NCBI GenBank assembly: GCA_018725205.1
Contig: QLUB01000026.1
Span: 1 to 17,062 of the forward strand
DNA from: a candidate division NPL-UPA2 bacterium
GTDB taxonomy: Bacteria; Bacillota; UBA994
DNA: 17,062 bases
Direction of reading: 5' to 3'
The position numbers and the translations under genes are program-made. The notes below the pieces were generated by a model that did not search any database, was not told the origin of the DNA, and worked only from the letters and a program-made list of their open reading frames with translations. Below, one piece after another: positions 7,560-13,516 of the stretch. Every line of letters begins with the position of its first letter. Positions within the stretch are counted from its first letter, which is position 1.

Positions 7560-8088
7560 TTAGCCCACCCTTTCGCATGTTACTCGGGACAAGATAGCGA
7601 CACAGCAGTGCACCCGCTGTTCCAACCAAGTATCCTGTGGGAATGGCCATCAGCATAAGATAGGGCAGATGCACAAAGAGACCGAAATGGCGCGCCAATA
7701 GAGACGCCACCGTAAGCTGAGCGAGATTGTGTAGGAGCGCGCCGAGCAGGCTAAGGCCAACCGCACTAAGTCGATTGCCAAATACTAGACGGGCTAGCCC
7801 CATTCCTGCTGCGCTAGTCACTGCGCCACTTAGGCTGAGGAAAAATCCCAAAGTAAGAAAGGAGCCGCCAATCAGACTGCCAAGCAGCGCGCGGAGCACC
7901 GCCACTATTACTGCATCACGCAGGCCGAAGCCTATAACCACTGCTACCGTCACTACATTCGCCAGTCCCAGCTTGGCACCGGGGCCAAGGCTTACAGCCA
8001 AGGGGTTTGGTATCCAGCCCTCCACCGCGTGCAGTGCGGCTGCCCCTGCCACGAGCAACGCTAAGCGTACCATTCTGTTTGTCTTCAC
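7549..8088 (-). CDS. Gx transporter family / HepI-like integral membrane protein (179 aa)
   Basis: Small polytopic membrane protein of the family labelled heptaprenyl diphosphate synthase component I or Gx transporter, whose fold resembles S components of ECF-type transporters. Seen: about five or six hydrophobic helices, the GPGAKLGLANVVTVAVVIGFGLRD region typical of the family, a glycine-rich LLGSLIGGSFLTLGFFLSLSGAVTSA and a late HNLAQLTVA segment. The substrate is not known from sequence. In Bacillota it commonly sits beside apbE, as here. It starts at a GTG 5 bases after the apbE stop and overlaps the next gene by 11 bases, so the group is probably co-translated. Confidence 0.82.
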   Translation of the reverse strand: MKTNRMVRLALLVAGAAALHAVEGWIPNPLAVSLGPGAKLGLANVVTVAVVIGFGLRDAVIVAVLRALLGSLIGGSFLTLGFFLSLSGAVTSAAGMGLARLVFGNRLSAVGLSLLGALLHNLAQLTVASLLARHFGLFVHLPYLMLMAIPTGYLVGTAGALLCRYLVPSNMRKGGLNEV

Positions 8089-8093
8089 TTCGT

Positions 8094-8576
8094 TTACCTG
8101 CCGCTAAGTTCAGTAAAGGCAGACATGCCCTGTGACATGACCACGGAGCCTTCGTCTGTCACTAAGAGCCCCTCGACACCGGGGAACGACTCAATCAGCG
8201 CTATTCCCTGCTCGACTCCGAGCACCATCGCTGCTGTGGCAATGGCATCGGCTAGAGCGGCCTCATCGGCCACAATAGTCACGCTGCTTATGCCGCGCAC
8301 CGTCTGTCCGTTGCGCGGGTCAACGATGTGTGTGTACCGCACGCCGTCCTGGACAAAGTAGCGCTCATAGTCGCCCGAGGTCAGCACAGCTCCTCCACGG
8401 GTGGAGACCACCGCAATTAGGGCATCCCGCTGTGTGGGGTGCTGTACACCTATCCGCACAGCCCGAGGCCTCTCCCACACGAACTGGCCCGCCAGCCTCG
8501 ACAAAGGCGTATTGGATGCCGCGAGCCGCAAGCAACTCGATGGCCCTGTCGACAATGTACCCTTTGGCGATGCCAC
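8094..8576 (-). CDS. apbE: ApbE-type FMN transferase, C-terminal part (out of frame with the N-terminal part)
   Basis: This frame supplies the missing half of the same enzyme: RAVRIGVQHP (from about 8475 downward), GGAVLTSGDYERYF, THIVDPRNGQTVRG and the metal-binding VTIVADEAALADAIATAAMVLG, in the family order and spacing, ending normally at a TAA. The residues before about 8476 in this frame do not resemble ApbE, so the ORF start at 8576 is not a real start. Whole span 9102-8094 is 1009 bases; adding two bases gives 337 codons, the normal ApbE size. The catalytic Asp and Thr of DAIAT are kept, so both halves look under selection or only recently separated. Confidence 0.8.
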   Translation of the reverse strand: MASPKGTLSTGPSSCLRLAASNTPLSRLAGQFVWERPRAVRIGVQHPTQRDALIAVVSTRGGAVLTSGDYERYFVQDGVRYTHIVDPRNGQTVRGISSVTIVADEAALADAIATAAMVLGVEQGIALIESFPGVEGLLVTDEGSVVMSQGMSAFTELSGR

Positions 8577-9102
8577 CGAGATCTAGCCGTGTCTTTGGGT
8601 GTGTAAGACGCACCGTGCGTTGCGAGGCGTCCATCTCCACATAAGCAAAACCTACCCCGCTTAGGGCGGCTGTTAAGGCTTCAGGCGATGGCACAGCGCG
8701 CTGGTCAGTACCAAACCCCCACGCGCGCATCAGAGCGCCCACGGTTACATCAAAGGCTCCTTGGCTGCGTTCGTAAACTAGCTTAGCCCTCTCTAACACG
8801 GCGAAGGTCTCGTCGCTGACCACGCGCGGTTCTGTGTCCGCATTGTTGAGCTTGTCGATATCGCTCCCCGTAGCATGAGCTGACAGGATGCTCTCTAAGC
8901 GCGCCATTTCCTTGACCGTCGCCTCAATAGTTTCTTCTAGGGCCGCCTGACTTAGACGCCCATGTACTACAAGGCGCACGAAAGTATCCATGAGAAGCAC
9001 CTGCCGCTCTGCGCGCCGCACTACGACACTTTCCTGGCCCACCCAGGCGGCGACCAACAACAAGACAACTGCAGCGGTTAGAACCACAGCTTTGTATTTC
9101 AT
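8365..9102 (-). CDS. apbE: ApbE-type FAD:protein FMN transferase, N-terminal part (gene broken by a frame shift near 8470-8490)
   Basis: ApbE transfers FMN from FAD onto Thr/Ser of flavoproteins such as RnfD, RnfG and NqrB/C, and its position right after rnfB fits that job. This part holds an N-terminal signal/anchor helix (about 5-21, no lipobox Cys), the LLMDTFVRL opening, GAFDVTVGAL (115-124) and the substrate-binding LDLGGIAKGYIVD (173-185). Homology runs to about AFVEAGGPVRVGE (near 8472); beyond that this frame reads unrelated residues to a stop at 8365. The other half of the enzyme follows in another frame. The start ATG at 9102 avoids overlap with rnfB; the ribosome site (CCGGAAAA) is weak, suggesting coupling to rnfB. 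The break could be a true lesion, a sequencing error or, less likely, recoding. Confidence 0.82.
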   Translation of the reverse strand: MKYKAVVLTAAVVLLLVAAWVGQESVVVRRAERQVLLMDTFVRLVVHGRLSQAALEETIEATVKEMARLESILSAHATGSDIDKLNNADTEPRVVSDETFAVLERAKLVYERSQGAFDVTVGALMRAWGFGTDQRAVPSPEALTAALSGVGFAYVEMDASQRTVRLTHPKTRLDLGGIAKGYIVDRAIELLAARGIQYAFVEAGGPVRVGEASGCADRCTAPHTAGCPNCGGLHPWRSCADLGRL

Positions 9103-9122
9103 TTTTCCGGCCAATTCAGTGA

Positions 9123-9932
9123 CTAAAGTCCGGAGTGGATAGTTTTGGTGGGGCATTTCTCCACACACCGCCCGCAGTTAATGCACTTCTCATAGTCGAT
9201 TTGCGCCAAGAAGTTCCTCATCGCAATCGCGTCAACCGGACAGACCTTGACACACTGACCGCAGGCAATGCACCCGACCGAACAGACTTTGCGCACCACT
9301 GCCCCTTTGTCGTGCGATCTGCAGCGGATGTGCACCTGTTTCCCAGCCGGACGCAAACTAAAAATGTCTTTAGGGCATCCCGCCACACACAAGCCGCAGG
9401 CGGTACATTTGTCTGCATCCACAACCGGAATACGGTTGTCGTCCATCGTTATGGCCCCGAACTTGCACAATTTAACGCAAGTACCGTAGCCCACGCACCC
9501 GTACCGGCAGGCTTTATCTCCCCCGGAAAGTGCCACGACCGCCACGCAATCCTGTATGCCCTCGTAGCTAAAGCGCGTAGGGGCTTCTGCACACCCACCG
9601 TCGCAGTAGGGTGTCGCCACTAAACGATCGGCTGCGAGTTTGGCTTCGATGCCCATCAGCCGTCCTAGGTTACCGAGCAGATCATTGCCGCCGACCGGAC
9701 ACTTGTCAATCGCCACAAGCCGCTTGGAAACCGCAGTGGCGTAGCCCGCGCAGCCTGGGTAGCCGCAGGCACCACAGTTAGCGCCCGGGAGTACCCCTAG
9801 CACCTGCGCGTACAATGGGTCTGTCTGAACCGCAAATTTTTTGGCAGCGATGGCTAGACCTGCGCCAAAGATCAAGCCCAACGCACCCAGCGCACCGAGC
9901 GCGAGCAATACGGAACGGAAATCAATCTGCAT
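9123..9932 (-). CDS. rnfB: RnfB, polyferredoxin entry subunit of Rnf (269 aa)
   Basis: Membrane-anchored iron-sulfur subunit that accepts electrons from reduced ferredoxin. A hydrophobic anchor (about 7-30) is followed by a Cys motif for a [4Fe-4S] cluster (C53, C56, C61, C78), a Cys-rich middle part (C110, C114, C129, C142, C146, C152, C156) and three further CxxCxxCxxxC motifs at 176-186, 221-231 and 250-260. The number of clusters is larger than in short proteobacterial RnfB and fits the multi-cluster type seen in anaerobic Bacillota. GGGAGG lies upstream of the ATG, 12 bases after the rnfA stop. The downstream apbE starts 20 bases after the stop. Confidence 0.95.
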   Translation of the reverse strand: MQIDFRSVLLALGALGALGLIFGAGLAIAAKKFAVQTDPLYAQVLGVLPGANCGACGYPGCAGYATAVSKRLVAIDKCPVGGNDLLGNLGRLMGIEAKLAADRLVATPYCDGGCAEAPTRFSYEGIQDCVAVVALSGGDKACRYGCVGYGTCVKLCKFGAITMDDNRIPVVDADKCTACGLCVAGCPKDIFSLRPAGKQVHIRCRSHDKGAVVRKVCSVGCIACGQCVKVCPVDAIAMRNFLAQIDYEKCINCGRCVEKCPTKTIHSGL

Positions 9933-9944
9933 GCCCCGGCCTCC

Positions 9945-10520
9945 CTATAGCAAGCCCTGGAATCCGAAGAAGGAAATTGACAGCAACCCGGCGATGATTA
10001 GGGCAATGGGAAAGCCCTGCAGCGCCTCAGGAACCTCAGCGAGTTCTAAGCGTTCGCGAATCCCCGCAAACACCACGATGGCGAGTCCAAACCCCACTGC
10101 GGCCGCAAAGCCATGCGCCAGCGCTTCAATCAGGTTATATCCCTCGTTTAGATTAAGAATGGTGACGCCGAGTACCGCGCAGTTAGTCGTAATCAGAGGG
10201 AGATACACCCCTAAGGCCTGATAAAGCGTAGGGCTGCTCTTTTGGATAACCATCTCCACAAACTGCACCAAGCCCGCAATCACCAGAATAAAGACGATCG
10301 TGCGCAGGTATACGAGGTCATAGGGCAGCAAGAGGTAGGTTTGCACTGTCCATGTAGCCAGCGAAGCTACTGTCATGACAAAGATAACGGCAAGGCTCAT
10401 GCCAACGGCTGTCTCGATCTTTTGGGAAATACCTAAGAAAGGGCATATCCCTAAAAAGCGAATCAAAACAAAGTTGTTGATGAGAATTGCACTGAAGAAA
10501 ATGACTGCTATTTGATCCAT
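9945..10520 (-). CDS. rnfA: RnfA, membrane subunit of the Rnf complex (191 aa)
   Basis: Partner of RnfE in the membrane core of the ferredoxin:NAD+ oxidoreductase. The sequence begins with an N-out type helix and INNFVLIRFLGICPFLG (C26), and carries LPLITTNCAVLG (C114) in the second half; these mirror the RnfE cysteines and are expected to share the [2Fe-2S] cluster. Six hydrophobic helices are evident, plus the conserved FAGIRERLELAEVPEALQG segment near the end. Length matches the family (about 190). A strong GGAGGT site lies about 6 bases before the ATG, 11 bases after the rnfE stop. Confidence 0.95.
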   Translation of the reverse strand: MDQIAVIFFSAILINNFVLIRFLGICPFLGISQKIETAVGMSLAVIFVMTVASLATWTVQTYLLLPYDLVYLRTIVFILVIAGLVQFVEMVIQKSSPTLYQALGVYLPLITTNCAVLGVTILNLNEGYNLIEALAHGFAAAVGFGLAIVVFAGIRERLELAEVPEALQGFPIALIIAGLLSISFFGFQGLL

Positions 10521-10531
10521 GCGCTTACCTC

Positions 10532-11131
10532 CTACGCCTTACGCATGCTGAGGAAATTGATGAGTCCAATTAAGAGACCCAGCACAATGAAAGCACCGGG
10601 GGGAGAAACCATGATCCGCATTGGCTCAAACGACTGCCAGAACCACAGCACCTCTATACCAAAAAGTGTCCCGGAACCGAGAATTTCCCTTATGGCAGAA
10701 ACCAAGACCAGCGCCAGCGTAAAGCCCACACCCATCCCCAGACCGTCAAGCGTCGACCGCCACACGCCGTTCTTAGAGGCGAAAGCCTCTGCCCGCTGCA
10801 GAATAATGCAGTTCACGACAATCAGCGGGATAAATATGCCCAACACCTGATGTAACGCCGGCACAAACGCCGCCATGACTAGATCGACCATGGTCACAAA
10901 GGTAGCGATTATGACGATATAGCACGGGATACGGATACTGTCGGGGATTACTCTGCGCATGAGTGAGATTAAGATATTGCTCGCCACAAGCACCGCCGTC
11001 GCCGCTAACCCCATGCCGAAGCCTTGTCCGGCAGCAATAGACACAGCGAGAGTCGGACACATGCCCAGTAGCAGCCTAAAGGTCGGATTTTCGTCAAAGA
11101 TCCCTCGCCAGAACACCTTTAGGTCGTTCAT
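10532..11131 (-). CDS. rnfE: RnfE, membrane subunit of the Rnf complex (199 aa)
   Basis: One of the two homologous six-helix subunits (RnfA/RnfE) that form the inner membrane core of Rnf and, from structures of the family, hold a [2Fe-2S] cluster between them. Family features: the opening DENPTFRLLLGMCPTLAVS with C25, and the second half-motif IPLIVVNCIILQRAEAFA with C108; these two cysteines are the expected cluster ligands from this subunit. The hydrophobic profile is intact and the length normal. The ATG directly follows the rnfD stop, with a G-rich stretch (GGGGGG) just upstream as the likely ribosome site. The rnfE identity rather than rnfA is clear from the N-terminus and from the RAEAFA segment. 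Confidence 0.94.
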   Translation of the reverse strand: MNDLKVFWRGIFDENPTFRLLLGMCPTLAVSIAAGQGFGMGLAATAVLVASNILISLMRRVIPDSIRIPCYIVIIATFVTMVDLVMAAFVPALHQVLGIFIPLIVVNCIILQRAEAFASKNGVWRSTLDGLGMGVGFTLALVLVSAIREILGSGTLFGIEVLWFWQSFEPMRIMVSPPGAFIVLGLLIGLINFLSMRKA

Positions 11132-12085
11132 CTATGCCGCCCCCCGTACAGAACCATAGCTTTTCCCGAGTGTATAACGGTCAATCAGCGGCGTGCACGC
11201 ATTCATAATCAGGATGGCAAAAGTTACTCCCTCCGGCAAACCTCCGTACAGCCGAATGATCGCGGTGATTATTCCAGCCCCCACACCCATAACAATGCGC
11301 CCGCGCTTGGTGATAGGTGAAGTTGTCCAGTCGGTAGCCATAAAAAACGCTCCGAGGATGAGTCCGCCGGAAAGAACATGAAAAATTGGGTCTCCCGCAA
11401 AGAAAGCAGTTTGTCCTTCACGCGGCAGCACCCATGTTAAGAATGCTACCGTGCCGATGAATGACACTGGTATTTTCCAGTCGATTATCTCAAGGCAAAT
11501 GAGCGTAATGCCGCCAACCAACAGGAGAAAGACGGACATTTCGCCGAGGCTCCCAGGCCTAAACCCGAAGAACAGGTCAAAGTGAGAAGGTACTAGGTTC
11601 CCTGCGCGATACTCCGCCAGCGGGGTTGCCGATGAAACAAGACCGGGTCCCACCCAGCGGGTCATGCGTTCGGGCCATGAAACCACGAGGATAGCGCGCG
11701 CCGCTAGTGCTGGGTTAAAGGGGTTGTGCCCGATGCCGCCAAAGACTTGTTTGCCAATGCCGATGGCCAATAACGCGCCCATCACCACCAGCCACCACGA
11801 CGCTCCGGCCGGGACGTTAAGCGCCAATAAAAGGCCTGTCACAGCGGCACTGCCGTCAAAGGCAGCGGTGATGGGTTTTCGACGGAGTCTGAGAATGAGT
11901 GCTTCGCTGGCAACAGCTGCTACAGGCCCTGCAACTAAGAGAACGAGGACATAAAACCCATAGTAGTAGACCGCAAAAAGGGAGGCAGGCGCAAGCGCGG
12001 CCAAGACCCAAAGCATGGCCCGACGTACGCTGTTCTGGCTGTGTAGGTGGGGAGAGGACGATACCGCAAGCTTCTTAATCTCCAT
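11132..12085 (-). CDS. rnfD: RnfD, membrane subunit carrying covalent FMN (317 aa)
   Basis: Integral membrane subunit of Rnf, part of the ion-pumping core. The sequence has about 8-10 hydrophobic helices, the conserved GIGHNPFNPALAAR segment (117-130) and the SSATPL motif at 151-156. In characterised NqrB/RnfD proteins a Thr at this place receives FMN by a phosphoester bond made by ApbE, which predicts T154 as the acceptor here. The C-terminus (TPLIDRYTLGKSYG) is the normal family ending, so the gene is not truncated. A strong ribosome site (AAAGGAGG) precedes the ATG. The TAG stop is followed with no gap by the rnfE ATG, the place where rnfG usually lies. Confidence 0.95.
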   Translation of the reverse strand: MEIKKLAVSSSPHLHSQNSVRRAMLWVLAALAPASLFAVYYYGFYVLVLLVAGPVAAVASEALILRLRRKPITAAFDGSAAVTGLLLALNVPAGASWWLVVMGALLAIGIGKQVFGGIGHNPFNPALAARAILVVSWPERMTRWVGPGLVSSATPLAEYRAGNLVPSHFDLFFGFRPGSLGEMSVFLLLVGGITLICLEIIDWKIPVSFIGTVAFLTWVLPREGQTAFFAGDPIFHVLSGGLILGAFFMATDWTTSPITKRGRIVMGVGAGIITAIIRLYGGLPEGVTFAILIMNACTPLIDRYTLGKSYGSVRGAA

Positions 12086-12106
12086 CTAGTGCCCTTCCTC
12101 CTTTGG

Positions 12107-13420
12107 CTACCCGCGATTGCGCCGCGCGTAAATGTCGGATTTAGCGAGTCGTATCCACTGTACCAAAGGAATGTGCGATGGGCAGACATAGGTGCAGGCC
12201 CCACACTCATGGCACTCTAAAGCACCGTACTTTTCCGCTTCCTCTGTACGGCCGCGCTCGCCATACTGCGCTATCAGTGTGGGGTAAATGAGCATCGGAC
12301 AAACGTCTATACACCTGGCGCAGCGAACGCAGGTCATAGCCTCGGTAGCCGGTGACTCGGCGCGGGAAAGAGCGAGGATGCCTGATGTGCACTTGCATAC
12401 CGGCACGGCGGGCGTGTGCATGGCAATACCCATCATCGGTCCACCCGAGAGCAACTTGTACGGCTCGCTGGCAAGACCACGTTCGGCTAGTATGTCAGCG
12501 AAGCTAGTGCCGATACGTACCAAGACGTTCCCCGGCCGCTCCACAGCAGCACCGTCCACTGTAACCACGCGCTCCACGCAGGGCAGGCCTGTATGGAGAC
12601 TATGGGCTATGGCTTGTGCGGTATGAACGTTGTTTACCACCACGCCAATATGAACCGGGCGCTTGCCCTTAGGGACCCGGCGATTGAGACACGCCTGAAT
12701 TAACTGTTGTTCGGCCCCTTGTGGGTACTTAACGGCGAGCGGAACAATCTGTATGTCTCGGGCTGCAGCGACCGCCCCGCGTAGCTTCGCCAACGCGTCC
12801 TGCTTATTGACCTCCACCCCGATGTAACCTTGCTTGACGCCGGTCACCTTCATTAGGCACCGTAGGCCGAGCACTACGTCTTCTGCCCACTCTACCATCA
12901 CTCGGTGGTCGGTGGTGAGGTACGGCTCGCATTCCGCCCCGTTGAGGAGCACTGCGTCTAGCGTCACGCCAGCGGGAGGTGTGAGTTTGGCGTGGGTAGG
13001 AAAGCCACCGCCCCCCATACCGACCATTCCGGCCTCGCGAATCCATTGTAATAAATCTGCAGGTGACATGTCGTCCATGTTCTTAGGTTCTACGGAGGGA
13101 TGCACCTCATCGGCATAGTCGTTTTCAATTACTAAGGACAGCACCTCTCGCCCATTGGGGTGGCCGCGTTTTTCCAGAGCGATGACGCGGCCAGAAACGG
13201 ACGCATGAACCGGGCAGGCAATAGGCGCATCACTGTCGCCAATCTTCTGCCCAAAAAGCACCCGCTCACCGACAGCTACCAGCGGTGCGTTAATCCCGCC
13301 AATATGCTGAAGCAGAGGGATGACCACGGTCTTAGGTGCAGACAAACGCTCAATAGGTAGGAAGCACGTCTTGTCCTTGCGATAAGGAGGGTGAACGCCC
13401 CCAACAAAAGTCCTAGCCAC
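12107..13420 (-). CDS. rnfC: RnfC, NADH-binding subunit of the Rnf complex (437 aa)
   Basis: Peripheral flavin/iron-sulfur subunit of the membrane ferredoxin:NAD+ oxidoreductase; it exchanges electrons with NAD(H). Visible features: an N-terminal RnfC domain starting GGVHPPYRKD; the glycine-rich GMVGMGGGGFPTHAKL nucleotide-binding segment at about 130-145; the NGAECEPYLTTDHRVM motif; an SLBB-like middle region; and a C-terminal two-cluster ferredoxin domain with CVRCARCIDVCP and CHECGACTYVCPSHIP. Length is normal for a short clostridial RnfC without the long C-terminal repeats of proteobacterial versions. The start is GTG with AGGAG about 9 bases upstream. It is the first gene of the rnf run; the stop is 21 bases before rnfD. 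Confidence 0.95.
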   Translation of the reverse strand: MARTFVGGVHPPYRKDKTCFLPIERLSAPKTVVIPLLQHIGGINAPLVAVGERVLFGQKIGDSDAPIACPVHASVSGRVIALEKRGHPNGREVLSLVIENDYADEVHPSVEPKNMDDMSPADLLQWIREAGMVGMGGGGFPTHAKLTPPAGVTLDAVLLNGAECEPYLTTDHRVMVEWAEDVVLGLRCLMKVTGVKQGYIGVEVNKQDALAKLRGAVAAARDIQIVPLAVKYPQGAEQQLIQACLNRRVPKGKRPVHIGVVVNNVHTAQAIAHSLHTGLPCVERVVTVDGAAVERPGNVLVRIGTSFADILAERGLASEPYKLLSGGPMMGIAMHTPAVPVCKCTSGILALSRAESPATEAMTCVRCARCIDVCPMLIYPTLIAQYGERGRTEEAEKYGALECHECGACTYVCPSHIPLVQWIRLAKSDIYARRNRG

Positions 13421-13466
13421 TGTTAGTCACTCCTAGAATGCAGAGTCCGCGCGTAACACTCTTTCC

Positions 13467-13495
13467 AGTCTACACGACTCAGCTTGACAAAACAA
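13467..13495 (-). promoter_or_regulatory. weak sigma-A-like promoter candidate ahead of rnfC
   Basis: The 96 bases between the hydA stop and the rnfC start form the longest non-coding gap between genes in the window. On the minus strand TTGTTT (13495-13490) and TAGACT (13472-13467) are separated by 17 bases, matching 3 of 6 and 4 of 6 consensus positions. It would give a leader of roughly 40 bases before the rnfC GTG. The match is modest. No convincing hairpin plus T-run was seen in the same gap, so read-through from hydA is also possible. Confidence 0.28.
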
Positions 13496-13516
13496 TCACT
13501 TCGGACATGTTTTATA

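Noticed and set aside
9103..9168. Longer start for apbE at 9168
   Set aside because: It would overlap the last cluster motif of rnfB; the ATG at 9102 starts right at the signal/anchor helix.
13421..13516. Rho-independent terminator after hydA
   Set aside because: GAGTC/GACTC can pair at a distance of about 28 bases but there is no extended stem or T-run.
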